64,000 nucleotides of DNA, from the NCBI GenBank assembly GCA_963822295.1, contig CAWGHD010000002.1, forward strand, positions 2,108,001-2,172,000, written 5' to 3'. Under the pieces are notes generated by a model. It did not search any database and had not been told where the DNA came from. It saw only the letters and a list, made by a program, of their open reading frames with translations. This document shows positions 9,035 through 18,300 of this stretch, in pieces. How positions within the stretch are numbered: the stretch's first letter is position 1; every line of letters begins with the position of its first letter. The DNA comes from VRUE01 sp963822295. GTDB taxonomy: Bacteria > Actinomycetota > Thermoleophilia > Solirubrobacterales > 70-9. The translations under genes and the position numbers were made by a program.

Positions 9035-10357
9035 ATGTACCCGAGCGCCCGGTTATGGTCCGGTACAGGGATGGTGCGGACACCGTGGGGAGATGCGACT
9101 GATTTGCGGGCGCGAATGCTGCGTCCCGGTAGAAGCACCCCGCGTGATGAGGCGGAGAGGAACCAGCGCGAGCGGCTCTTCGCGGCGATGGTCGCGACCG
9201 TCGCCGAGAAAGGCTACGAGGCGACCACCGTCGCCGACCTGGTCAAGCTCTCCGGAGTCTCGCGGAGCGCCTTCTACCGGCATTTCGACGACAAGCAGGA
9301 GTGCTTCCTGACCGCCGCCGAGGCCCTGATCGAGCCGACGATCGAGCTGATGGTCAATGCCGAGCAGGCATCGTCCGGGGAGGAGCGCTCGCACCAGGCG
9401 CTCGAGGCCTTCCTGAAGCTGATCGCGGCGCAGCCGGCTGCGGCGAAGATGTGCTTCGTCGAGGTCTACGCGGCCGGGCCCGAGGGGGTCGCCGTGGTGG
9501 ACCGGACCCTCAGCGCCTTCGAGAGCTTCGCCCTGCGGCTGTTCGAGCAGATCCCTGGCCGCGAGGGGATGCCTCCGCAGATGATCAGGGCGATGATCGG
9601 CGGCCTGCAGAAGGTCGTCCACAAGCGCCTCTACCGCGATGAACAGGACGAGCTGGTCGAGCTCGCGCCCCAGATCTGGGATTGGTGGCTCTCCTATCCG
9701 CCGCCCCCGGGCCCGTTGAAAGCGGGCCGGCGCCGCTCGCAGGAGCCGCGGACGTTCGAGGAGCGGCAGGCTCTGGCCAACCCCGCCGAGCGGGTGCTGC
9801 GTGCGCTGGCCGCGGTGGTCGCCGAGAAGGGCTATCCGGCGACGACCGTGGCCGAGGCCGTCGACCGCGCCTCGACCTCCCAGCGGACCTTCTACGAGCA
9901 CTTCGCCAACAAGGAAGACGCTCTGCTCGCCGCCCTCGACAGCGGCTCCGCGCTGATGCTGGCGAGCGTGCTTCCCGCCTTCCGGCGGGCTCCCTCCTGG
10001 GAGCAGTCGGTGCGCGCCGCATACGAGGCGATGTTCGGGTTCGGCACCGAAGAGCCGGAGTATGCGCGCCTCGGCGCGGTCGAGATGTACGCCGCCGGCA
10101 AACGGGCGCTGCAGGCCCGCGACACGATCATGGAGGGACTGGAGGCGCTGCTGGCCCCCGGCTATGAGCTCTCCCCCGATGCCCCGCCGATTGCGGCAGA
10201 GGCGATCGGCGGGGCGATCTACGCCCTCGTCTACGACCAGGTCAAGGCGAAGGGGCCGGAGAGCATGCCCGAGCTGGTCCCGATGGCGACCTACATGACG
10301 CTCGCCCCGTTCATCGGGGCCGAGGACGCCTACGCCCTGGCCAACGGCGACCGTTAG
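9035..10357 (+). CDS. Tandem (two-HTH) TetR-family regulator
   Basis: 440 residues from ATG 9035, which follows AAGGAGGGG closely; ATG 9071 is an alternative. Two complete TetR units lie in one chain. HTH 1 is at about 45-90 (EKGYEATTVADLV...GVSRSAFYRHF) and HTH 2 at about 252-300 (EKGYPATTVAEAV...STSQRTFYEHF), each followed by a helical ligand/dimer domain. Ordinary TetR proteins are about 200 residues and dimerise; this one could act as an internal pseudo-dimer with two different DNA-reading heads. It is divergent from B1, whose promoter (site 1) lies between them, and is a close paralogue of the broken gene at 28,971. Inferred role: repressor of the exported-protein operons. The inducer is unknown. 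Confidence 0.88.
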   Translation: MYPSARLWSGTGMVRTPWGDATDLRARMLRPGRSTPRDEAERNQRERLFAAMVATVAEKGYEATTVADLVKLSGVSRSAFYRHFDDKQECFLTAAEALIEPTIELMVNAEQASSGEERSHQALEAFLKLIAAQPAAAKMCFVEVYAAGPEGVAVVDRTLSAFESFALRLFEQIPGREGMPPQMIRAMIGGLQKVVHKRLYRDEQDELVELAPQIWDWWLSYPPPPGPLKAGRRRSQEPRTFEERQALANPAERVLRALAAVVAEKGYPATTVAEAVDRASTSQRTFYEHFANKEDALLAALDSGSALMLASVLPAFRRAPSWEQSVRAAYEAMFGFGTEEPEYARLGAVEMYAAGKRALQARDTIMEGLEALLAPGYELSPDAPPIAAEAIGGAIYALVYDQVKAKGPESMPELVPMATYMTLAPFIGAEDAYALANGDR

Positions 10358-10358
10358 A

Positions 10359-10413
10359 AACGCAACGACCCGAGGGTGCTGGGAAAAAGCGCCCCCGGGC
10401 CATGAGTTGCGTT
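10359..10413. terminator. Large hairpin after the tandem TetR gene
   Basis: Outer arms AACGCAAC (10359-10366) and GTTGCGTT (10406-10413) enclose a second GC-rich stem (CCCGAGGG with CCCCCGGG). It begins two bases after the TAG stop. No clear T-run, so termination is plausible in either direction but unproven. Confidence 0.55.
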
Positions 10414-10508
10414 AACAGGATCGTGCCGCACAGGGATGGGCGGGAAGATCCCAGCTCCGACATGTCGGCTGAGGAACCCTGAAGTAGAGCGCCTCTCGCT
10501 ATTGGGGA

Positions 10509-10537
10509 ATAAGAACATACCTGGACCGATTTGTCAA
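10509..10537 (-). promoter_or_regulatory. Regulon promoter, site 2 (no downstream gene)
   Basis: TTGACA at 10537-10532, 17 bases, TCTTAT at 10514-10509 on the minus strand, with GGTCC and TATGTT in the spacer as in the other three sites. Transcription would run into the hairpin at 10413-10359 and then antisense to the TetR gene. The stretch between it and the hairpin holds a perfect palindrome CCGACATGTCGG (10457-10468) but no convincing reading frame. Confidence 0.6.
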
Positions 10538-10597
10538 GGCCAAAACCGCGATTTTCCGGCATTCCAGGCAACAGGCTAGGGTCTGAGGGCGTACCAC

Positions 10598-11038
10598 TTA
10601 TGGCAGCAGATCGGTGCCCGCCAGCCGCTTGGCGTCGGTGAAGCCGACATAGGGCAGCAGCGCCAGGTAGATCAGGTTGGGGGCGATCTCCTCGAGCCGG
10701 TCGGCGCGGTCCCAGCGCAGGTGGTCGCTGACCACCGAGGTGAGACTCGCAACCACACCCTCGTCGATCGGGGCGGGTGGGCGGCGGTCCCCCGGCAGGC
10801 AGGTGCCGAGCTTCTCGGAGAAGTAGCGGGTGAGTTGCGGGTCGCTGCGGCTGTCCTCGGACCCGCTGGCGGTAAGGACGCGTGCTGCCGCCGGGTTCGT
10901 CGCAGCGAAGGAGAGGGCCGAGCGGATGCCCTCGGCGAGCTGGTCAGGCCACTCCATGCGCCCGTCGCAGCCGTCGGCGACCGCCGCCTGCAGCTGCTCG
11001 AGGCTGCCCGAGAAGTCATTCTGCGCACCTGCTTGCAC
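10598..11038 (-). CDS. HTH-less TetR-like C-terminal domain protein
   Basis: 146 residues from a GTG at 11038, which has GGGGAGG nine bases upstream. A start at 11095 is unlikely because it lies inside the predicted promoter (site 3). The sequence matches only the helical effector/dimer half of TetR proteins (WPDQLAEGIRSALSFAATNPAAARVL, then LEEIAPNLIYLALLPYVGFTDA); compare LPDLVFAVLMPYLGPQ in the TetR at 42,451. The N-terminal DNA-binding helix-turn-helix is absent. It could be a decaying gene or a dominant-negative/ligand-binding partner for a TetR protein. A predicted leader of about 40 nt and good ribosome site suggest it is expressed. Confidence 0.65.
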   Translation of the reverse strand: MQAGAQNDFSGSLEQLQAAVADGCDGRMEWPDQLAEGIRSALSFAATNPAAARVLTASGSEDSRSDPQLTRYFSEKLGTCLPGDRRPPAPIDEGVVASLTSVVSDHLRWDRADRLEEIAPNLIYLALLPYVGFTDAKRLAGTDLLP

Positions 11039-11085
11039 TGGTTGCCGCCTCCCCTGGGGCTTCCACGAGCTGAACCACGTTCCCA

Positions 11086-11114
11086 ATAAGAACATAAACG
11101 GACCTGTCTGTCAA
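11086..11114 (-). promoter_or_regulatory. Regulon promoter, site 3 (drives the HTH-less TetR)
   Basis: TTGACA at 11114-11109 and TCTTAT at 11091-11086 with a 17-base spacer holding GGTCC and TATGTT. Predicted start near 11,079, about 40 bases ahead of the GTG at 11038. This is the tightest promoter-gene fit of the four sites. Confidence 0.7.
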
Positions 11115-11190
11115 ACGCTTGAGGGCACTTTTCGCGAGTCCGACCACGGAAAGCGGGTCAGCCACGTACCGATAGCCGAGACCGCTACAG

Positions 11191-11973
11191 CTAGCGCGTG
11201 CGACAGCTACGCACGGTTTCCGTCGTCACCTCGGTGCCGCCGGCGAACCTGTACGTCGCCCGGGCCAGCGAGAGGAAGCCGACGGTGAAGTTCGGCGGCA
11301 CGGGGCACGATGCGCTCAGGTAGCTGTGTCGCACCTCGTTGTGGGTGAAGTCGCGGGCAACCCTGACCCTGAAGTTGGCAACGTGGGGCCAGGGGCCGAC
11401 GGCGCGGCGGATCGTGGTCGCCAGGACGGTGCGGAAGGCGCCTTTCTGCTGGCGCACGGCAAAGGGAATGATGAACGAGACCGGAGGGTCAGCCGAATAC
11501 GCGTGAGCCCAGACCGCCGGGCGGCCCGCCTTTGTCCGGCCGTTGAAGGTGAGCAGTTTCGCGCGCACCCCGAACGGCGTCTGGTTCGGAAAGAAGACCT
11601 TGGCGAAGAGCTGGCCGTCGCCGACCAGCGCGTCGCCGCAAAGCTCCATCGCCAGCGCGGTGTCGGTGCTGCGCAGGCGCTCGCGTGGGCAGACCGCAAG
11701 GCCCTTGGTGTAGATCTTCCCCCTCCACGCCAGCTCCAGTTTGATCGAGTTGACCCGTGGCAGGGGCGAACCGTCCGAGGTCTCTACCCCGCCGGAGAGG
11801 TGGACGGCGACCGGCGCCGGGTGGTCGCGCGGGAGCTCGATCGGCGAGATGCCGCCTTTGAGGGAGACGATCACCGAGCCGTTCTGGGCCCGCTCGGCGC
11901 CCGCCGGGACGCTCGCCAGGGCGAGTATCGACAGGGCCGCGACCGACAGAGCGATCCAGCCCCGGCGCTTCAT
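11191..11973 (-). CDS. Secreted protein of unknown function (260 aa)
   Basis: A signal peptide (MKRRGWIALSVAALSILALASVPAGA) is followed by a beta-rich sequence with no domain I recognise. It has four Cys, VCPRERL, MELCGD, SCPVPPNF and a final VRSCRTR, suggesting disulfides after export. The phrase SCPVPPNF and the terminal basic CRTR recall the type A proteins, but similarity is weak. The ATG directly abuts the TAG of the upstream 167-aa gene, so the two are probably co-transcribed and translationally coupled. Confidence 0.75.
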   Translation of the reverse strand: MKRRGWIALSVAALSILALASVPAGAERAQNGSVIVSLKGGISPIELPRDHPAPVAVHLSGGVETSDGSPLPRVNSIKLELAWRGKIYTKGLAVCPRERLRSTDTALAMELCGDALVGDGQLFAKVFFPNQTPFGVRAKLLTFNGRTKAGRPAVWAHAYSADPPVSFIIPFAVRQQKGAFRTVLATTIRRAVGPWPHVANFRVRVARDFTHNEVRHSYLSASCPVPPNFTVGFLSLARATYRFAGGTEVTTETVRSCRTR

Positions 11974-12477
11974 CTATCCATACCTCGAGAACTTGAAGCT
12001 GCAGTAGTCGAACCCGAAGGCGAGCGTGACGTTGTTCGCCAGGTTGCCGTTGTGGATGAAGCGGGCGGTGAGGCGCTGCGCCTTGATCGGGCGATCCGCC
12101 CGCAGCTGGGCGGCGATCCGCTCGAGGTAGTCCGCCTGCCGGTTGAGGTACATGAACCACTCCTTCAACCGCTCGGTGTCGCCGGGCGGTCGGCTCACCT
12201 TGGAGATACTCGCCACGGTGCCGCCGAAGATCTTCGCCGCGCGGCCGAACTTGTGGGCGGCCATCGGGATCCGGCCGTCGTGGACATCGTCGCGGACGCC
12301 GTCCATCGCGGCCCGGGTCGCTTCGGCCTGCGGCTTGCAGATCGTCTCCAGCCGCGGCACGTATTCCTCGCGGGTGAGGGCTTCGGACGCCGCGGCGCTG
12401 AGGGCACAGAGCAGCAGCGCTGCGACGACCCCTATTACAACCGCCATCTGACCCATCCCCGTGCGTCTCTCCTCCAT
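11974..12477 (-). CDS. Secreted helical protein of unknown function (167 aa)
   Basis: Starts MEERRTGMGQMAVVIGVVAALLLCALSAAASEA; ATG 12456 (MGQM) is an alternative, with GGAGGAG about 11 bases upstream. The mature part is mostly helical (EEYVPRLETICKPQAEATRAA, ERLKEWFMYLNRQADYLERIAAQL) with Cys near residues 47 and 161. The pattern of an early C-K-P and a late FDYCSFKF suggests one disulfide. Coupled to the 260-aa secreted protein downstream. I do not recognise the family. Its operon lies between the two large exported-protein operons, suggesting a related envelope role. Confidence 0.7.
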   Translation of the reverse strand: MEERRTGMGQMAVVIGVVAALLLCALSAAASEALTREEYVPRLETICKPQAEATRAAMDGVRDDVHDGRIPMAAHKFGRAAKIFGGTVASISKVSRPPGDTERLKEWFMYLNRQADYLERIAAQLRADRPIKAQRLTARFIHNGNLANNVTLAFGFDYCSFKFSRYG

Positions 12478-12526
12478 AAGTCCCTGTTAACGCAGAGCTA
12501 ACCGGACCCTGCATCTTAAACCCTCG

Positions 12527-12565
12527 TGTTCCCCAAGTGGAAGGTTGTTCCCCAGGGGGGAAGGT
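12527..12565. repeat. Tandem 19/20-bp near-direct repeat
   Basis: Two adjoining units of the form TGTTCCCCA...GGAAGGT (12527-12545 and 12546-12565), each also able to fold as TTCCCC/GGGGAA. They lie in the gap between type A gene A2 (stop at 12628) and the 167-aa gene, where a terminator for the first and a promoter for the second are expected. Confidence 0.45.
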
Positions 12566-12627
12566 CATTGATTAAACCAGCGCCACCCGAAGTCGATGCG
12601 GCGGGCGGACCCCGAGCCGCTCGCCGG

Positions 12628-15333
12628 CTACTTGGACTTCTTGCCGCAGGCGCCCTTGACGGGGACCTTCTGGCTCAGGCTCTTGCCGCTCTGGGCCACG
12701 AAACCGACCGCTATGACCGGCGCGCTCCTGCAGATGTCGCGGGTGTTGATCAGATACCCCCGGTTCCCACCGAAAATCGTGAGGCTGAAGTGGCCGATCG
12801 GGGCGTCGGGGACGACCGGCACGGTCGTCCGGAGCTTGCCTTTGACGGACTTGGTGTCTGCCCGCGGCACGAGGTTGACCTGGCCGTTGAGGATGAACGC
12901 GAGACGGGGCAGGCCACCGGAGCCCGAGACCGCGTAGACGGGCCCGCTGAGGGGCTGGTCGAGCAGTGGGGTCGTCGTCGTGGCCTTGCCGATCGCCGTA
13001 CGCCCGGCGCACCTCTTGTCGATCAGCTCTTTCTCGCTGCAGATGTTGCCGAGGTGACGCTGGTCGATCTCGAAGGCCTTCGGCAGGGTGACCGCGATCG
13101 ACTTGATGTTGGCATCGCCGCTTCGTGTTCTGAGATCGAGCTTCAGAGCCGGATTGGTTGCACGCCTTGAAGACTTTCGACCGCCGATCCGGCGCACCGT
13201 CATGCTCGGCTTGAAGTCGAGGCTCTCGCAGTTCACCGCCTGGAAATAGGAGGAGAAGTCGGTGATCGTGCCCTGGTCGCCTATCCCCTGCGAGTTGACT
13301 GTGAACGGGGAGCAGTTGGTCGGGTTGATCATGAACGCGGGCTTGTCGATGTTGACCTGGATCGATCGCATCCGGATCGGAATGCCGCCGATGATCGCCG
13401 GCACCGTGTCCGAGGTGGCGAAGACATGAGCGTCCTCAGGATCGACGGCGATCGCCACCCGTACGACGACGACCCCGTAGTCATAGGGGCCCGCCAGGGC
13501 AGGGGTGATCGCCACGACCGAGAGCGGCGCCCCCTTGAACGGGCCGGCCAGGTACATCTTGCCGACCGCGTGGAAGGGGTGGCTGCCCGGGCCCGCGGCG
13601 ACGTTCGTCGTCCCGATCTGACTCGACGCCGGACAGCTCGCCAGTCCCTGCTCGCTGAGGCCCTGATTGACGGCCGCCGCGGTGATCGCCGACTCGGGGC
13701 AGTACGTGATTCCTCGCAGACTCGCGGTCAGCCCGGGCGGCATCCTGAAGGTGAGGTCGCCGAGGAACTGGTCGCCGTCGTCTCGCTGGAGCACGAGGTG
13801 GAAGTCGCTGTGATTGCCCGCCAGCGGGTTGGAGGTACCTGCCGCGAGACGTGGGTCGAACGGCCGTCGCTCGCCTGGGCACAGCGACCCGCTCGGCCCC
13901 GAGCTGATGCCCAGGTTCGGGGTCGAGTGCTGGGGCGCGAGGCGGTCGTTCCACGGAACGAAGAGCGAGTCCACCTGGTGGATTCCGCAACGGGTCGGGG
14001 TCGCGATCAGGCCGCGGTCCGAGGCGAACAGGTGCAGGTTGAACTCCTCGAAGGGCACCTGGGGGAGATCGGTGACGCTGAGCGTCAGTTGGCCGGTGAC
14101 GGGATCCGGCTGCACCGAGGCGACGAACTTGGCGTGCACCCCGAAGCCGTCGGCGAGCATGAAGATCCGGTACTGGTTGCCGGGCAGCGGTTTTCCGATG
14201 TAGAGCGAGCCGACCAGCGGTCCTTCGAGAGCGGGAGTACGGACGTCGAATGTGCCGATCTTGGCGTTGTCGGGGCAGGCTCCGGCCTGGTTGCTGCCGA
14301 AGCCGGCCTCGAGATCGGTGCAGGAGCTCTGGCCGTCGGCGGCGTCGGGATTGACCGAGAGCCCCACGGGCAGGAAGACCGTGGCCGAGCGCAGCTGAGA
14401 GGGCGAGGGCGCCCGCTCGAGGAACTGATCCGCCTTGAGTTGCAGGTCGAGGCCCGAGGGAGCATCCGCCTCATTCGTGGTCAGGCCGACGTTGAGGATC
14501 GGGTCGAAGCGCCCTTTTTCACAACCGGTGGTGGCCGGGTATTCCGCCTGCGCCTGGGAGGGATTCTGCGGGTCCTGGTAGGTCTGGACCGTGAGCGTGA
14601 CCGAGAGTGGATTGCCCGTGCAGACGGTCGGGTTGTTGATGAACGGGCGGACGAAGATCGCGGCTTTCGGATACGGCGTCGCGTTGCAGCTCGTGTCTTC
14701 GAGGCCGGCGCATCCGGGCGGCGAGCCGGGTGAGCCGATTCGGAAACGTTCCGGGTCGTGGCTCGCTTCGGCCGGGAAGCCCCAGATGCTGAAGGAAACG
14801 GATTTCAGGGGGATGCTCTGCGGAATTCCTTTAATGTTCATCCGAACGCCGTAGTCCGACGAGGACCGCACGGTGAGCGGGATGATGATCGGGACATTCA
14901 CCGTCGGCGCGGTCAGGCCCAGACGCGCGGTCTCGTCTTCTCCCTGTGGCACGAGGTTGTAGACCGGAGCCGTGCCGAGCAGGAAGTTGGGGTTCCCTGC
15001 ATATTTGGCGTAGATGGTCACCACCCCTGCCTGAGACGCCGCCGCGCACTGGCTGAGCGCGAAGCTCGTCGAGGTGCAGCGGTCGATCGCGCCCGGGTTG
15101 CCGAAGACGCCGGCGGGCAGGTCGACGCTGATGTTCTTGGCGATTTCGGGTTCGCCGGGAGCTTCGAGCGAGAAGGAAGCGGTCAGGTCGGGGTGGCTGC
15201 CCGCCTGCGTGGTCGAGCTGCCGACCGAATAGCCGTTGATCGTCTGGCTTGCCGATGCGGCGCCGACGAAGAGGACCAGGCCCGCGACCACCGCCGTGAG
15301 CGTTACTCCGAGGTTGACCGAAAGCTTCCTCAT
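12628..15333 (-). CDS. Type A four-module secreted protein, copy A2
   Basis: 901 residues with a signal peptide (MRKLSVNLGVTLTAVVAGLVLFVGAASA). The module phrases match A1 and A3: AGSHPDLTASF, GVFGNPGAIDRC, NPDAADGQSSC, CPDNAKIGTF, CPASSQIGTTNV, GPYDYGVVVVR and NPTNCSPFTV. The tail is short but still basic (KGACGKKSK), unlike the long tails of A1 and A3. The ATG overlaps the TGA of B2 by four bases (ATGA), with AAGGGG eight bases upstream, so translation is coupled. Last gene of the 28,674 operon. Its sequence is the most divergent of the three A copies. Function unknown; extracellular location follows from the signal peptide. Confidence 0.85.
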   Translation of the reverse strand: MRKLSVNLGVTLTAVVAGLVLFVGAASASQTINGYSVGSSTTQAGSHPDLTASFSLEAPGEPEIAKNISVDLPAGVFGNPGAIDRCTSTSFALSQCAAASQAGVVTIYAKYAGNPNFLLGTAPVYNLVPQGEDETARLGLTAPTVNVPIIIPLTVRSSSDYGVRMNIKGIPQSIPLKSVSFSIWGFPAEASHDPERFRIGSPGSPPGCAGLEDTSCNATPYPKAAIFVRPFINNPTVCTGNPLSVTLTVQTYQDPQNPSQAQAEYPATTGCEKGRFDPILNVGLTTNEADAPSGLDLQLKADQFLERAPSPSQLRSATVFLPVGLSVNPDAADGQSSCTDLEAGFGSNQAGACPDNAKIGTFDVRTPALEGPLVGSLYIGKPLPGNQYRIFMLADGFGVHAKFVASVQPDPVTGQLTLSVTDLPQVPFEEFNLHLFASDRGLIATPTRCGIHQVDSLFVPWNDRLAPQHSTPNLGISSGPSGSLCPGERRPFDPRLAAGTSNPLAGNHSDFHLVLQRDDGDQFLGDLTFRMPPGLTASLRGITYCPESAITAAAVNQGLSEQGLASCPASSQIGTTNVAAGPGSHPFHAVGKMYLAGPFKGAPLSVVAITPALAGPYDYGVVVVRVAIAVDPEDAHVFATSDTVPAIIGGIPIRMRSIQVNIDKPAFMINPTNCSPFTVNSQGIGDQGTITDFSSYFQAVNCESLDFKPSMTVRRIGGRKSSRRATNPALKLDLRTRSGDANIKSIAVTLPKAFEIDQRHLGNICSEKELIDKRCAGRTAIGKATTTTPLLDQPLSGPVYAVSGSGGLPRLAFILNGQVNLVPRADTKSVKGKLRTTVPVVPDAPIGHFSLTIFGGNRGYLINTRDICRSAPVIAVGFVAQSGKSLSQKVPVKGACGKKSK

Positions 15334-18300
15334 CGTGACGACCCCTTGTTATTGCGGTGGGCTCTCTTCTTCTGCTGCTTCCTCTGCTTCTTCTTGACGC
15401 ATTTGCCGTTCCTCTTGACGAAGCCGCGCCGGCAGCGCTTCGGCAGGGGCTGGGCGACCGGAGAGCGTCCGCTGCCTTCGACGGTGTCGATGTTGGGCGG
15501 CGGCGCGGCCTGGGTGCTAGGACCGTGACACTCGTCTGAGGCAGCACACGGAAACGGCGGAGCGGTGTACAGGAATCCGCCGTTCTCACGTGCTGTGTAG
15601 ATCTTCATCGGTGAGCCGTTTTTGTCGAACGGTGTGAGCGTGTCGCGAGTGAAGAAGAAGGCATCCACCCCGTCGGCGCTGACCGAGAGGAGGCCGGAGT
15701 CGGCCGGGCTGGTGCCGGAGGAGATGATCTGGACAAGCCCGTCATCCCACTCGTAGGCGTCCTTCTTCTCGTTGGTGTCCCGGAGCACGTACTGTTCGCT
15801 GGACGTGAAGAACACCCGTCCGTCGTCGGTCAGGTTCAGACCCGTCGGAGTCAGCAGCACATCCGCGCTCGAGCTCGGCCCGCAGGAAATGCAGTCGAGC
15901 CCGCTTTCGTCCGCGTCGTACCTGAAGATCGCGTAGCGGCCTTTGGTGACCGCGCCGTTGAGGGGCTGAGTCGAGCTGAATGCCGCGAAGCGACCGTCGG
16001 GGGAAGCCTGGAAGTCACCGAAGCTGTGGGTCCCGGCCTGTTCCACCGCATGGGTGATCGCCGGATTGTTGATCGGCCTGTACAGGGGCACCACGTATCC
16101 GATCTCGACGACGTTGGCTCCGTTCGTCGTCGCGTAGACATGGTGCGTTTCGGAGTTGACGGCGACACCGACCGAGGCGGTGAGGCTGCCGCCCCCCAGC
16201 ACGTTGATCTGCGCTCCGGCCTGGTTGAAGACCGTGACTTTGTTGCCCTGGTTCGCATAGACGTCCCCGTTGGCCGGGTCGGTGGCAACGGCCGTGACGC
16301 CGGCGGTGAGCAGGGTTTGAGCGGGTTTCGGCGGGGGCCCGAGCGCAAAGGTGGCGGCGGCCAGTTTGGTCAGGTTTTTTTCGCCTTCGACGTGAGCCAG
16401 ATAGACGTCTCCGTCGTCCGCGCCGACGTTGCAGGTCCCGTCGAAGCCTTCCCCTTCAATCGCTCCGGAGTAATCGGCCTCGACCGGGATCGCGGCCGCC
16501 GGGGTGTAGCGCCAGACGAATCCGAAGTAGTCGCCTACATAGAGCGAGCCGTTGGACTGATCCACCGCGACCCCGCAGGCAAGGGCGAAGGTGCCGAACG
16601 GGCTTGCGGTGCCCGTTCCCGTCAGCGTCGTGAGCAGGGCTCCACTCGGCGCGTAGACCTTCACCGATGTCGAGAGCGGCGCCGATGCGTCGATCACGTA
16701 GATGGCTCCCTGTGCAGGCCCGGGGGAGTTGTCGACCGCGACCTGGGCGGTGCCGGCTCCGAACGCCCAGGTGAATCCGGTCAGCGTGTTGGTGCCGATG
16801 TCGGGGCCCGCCGTGAAGTTGCGAGGCGTGCCGTCGGATTTGAAGCGGTGGACTTTGCCGGTGGAGAGCTCGGGGACGTAGACGTCGCCGTTGGACTGGT
16901 CCACGGTCATGCCGGCCGGGCCTCCGAGGACCGCTCCGAAGCTGTTGTCGACGACCGGGTGTTCGGGCGGCTGGGGGCCCGGCTTGGTCAGGCTCGAGTC
17001 CATCGTCCCGACGAAGTCGGGGCTCTGGCCCGGCCTCACGACGTAGAGGTTCGGCTGGTCCTGGACCCCGTTGCCGGCCCCGTCGAGTTTCTCGGGGCTG
17101 AGGAAGTACACCGTGCCGTCCTCAGATGCCACGCCGGCGCCGCCGGAGAAGGCGAGCGTGCCGCAGTTGGGCCCGCCCGAGGCGACGTTCCAGTCGGTGA
17201 TCGGCGTGCAGGCGTCGGTCTGGCCAGTTCCGCCACTGCCGCTCGAGACGCGGGAAACGGTGGCGCTGGTGGTGCCGACATCCGCGCGGAACAGGTCCGG
17301 GCTGCCGTCCCCGTCACCGGCGAGCACGTCGGTGGTGGTGAAGTAGACCATCGTCCCGTCGCCGGTCATCCCGTTGTAGAGGACACCGCTCGGGGTATCG
17401 GCGACCGCTACCGAGCTGGGATTGGTGCCGACGTGCATGTAGAGATCGAAGTACTGGTTCCCCTCGACGTCGGTGCTGACCAGCCTTCCGATCAGGACCC
17501 GGCTGCCGTCGGCGGAGATGTCGAGTTGGGCGATTCCGGCGCCGGTCATCGTCGCGCCACCGGGCAGCGTCGAGACGACCTGCGTCGTTCCCGTCGTCAG
17601 GTTCCGGTCGTAGATCGAGACGCTGCCGTTGTTTCCGGCGGACTCGAATTTCTTGTCCGAGCCGAAGATGAAGTGGCTTCCGTCGTCAGAGAACGGCCTG
17701 TCGACCTGGCCGACCGGGTCGGCGGGCCCGGGATCCAGGGAGCCGGCCATGCCCTCGACCAGACTCCCGTCGGAAAGTCGCAGCGGAATGTTGGTGGAGG
17801 TATCGGCGAAGCATGGGTCACAGATGCCGGAGCCGCCGAATCCGAAGACGTCGAGGCCGGCGTTCGCGCCGAGAAGCGGGGAGCCATACGGTTCCGCCGA
17901 GGGCATGCCGTTGGCCGGGAGGCCGACATACTCACTCGACCAGGCTGTTTCCCCGCGGCTTGCCACGTAAGGGTCATGGCCGAAGTTGGTCGGGTTGTCG
18001 GCATCCGCCAGGGCGCCGTGATGCAGGGAGTAGAGAAGCCTGTCCGATGCCCGCGGGTAGGCCTTCAGCGGTGTCTGACCGCCGATCAGGTCGGATTCGA
18101 CGTCGTATCCGCTCTGGTCGGCAGCCGAGACCAGCTCGTAGGCGCGGCAATCGGAAAGAAGCGCGGCTGCGGTCTGCTTGCGCACGAGGGCATTGGGGCA
18201 GGGGTCGTTCGGAGGCGGTGGCGGGAAGGTCCTGAAGCTGCGGTCAGGGCCTTCGGTGACACCTGCGTCGTTCTCCGCGACGACGCGATAGTGGTACACG

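Noticed and set aside
10457..10468. Perfect palindrome CCGACATGTCGG as a TetR operator
   Set aside because: It occurs once only, and is absent from the other three promoter regions; the conserved spacer element is a better candidate.
10311..10571. 86-codon minus-strand frame under promoter site 2
   Set aside because: Its start lies upstream of the promoter -35, it crosses the hairpin, and the sequence has no resemblance to a protein family.
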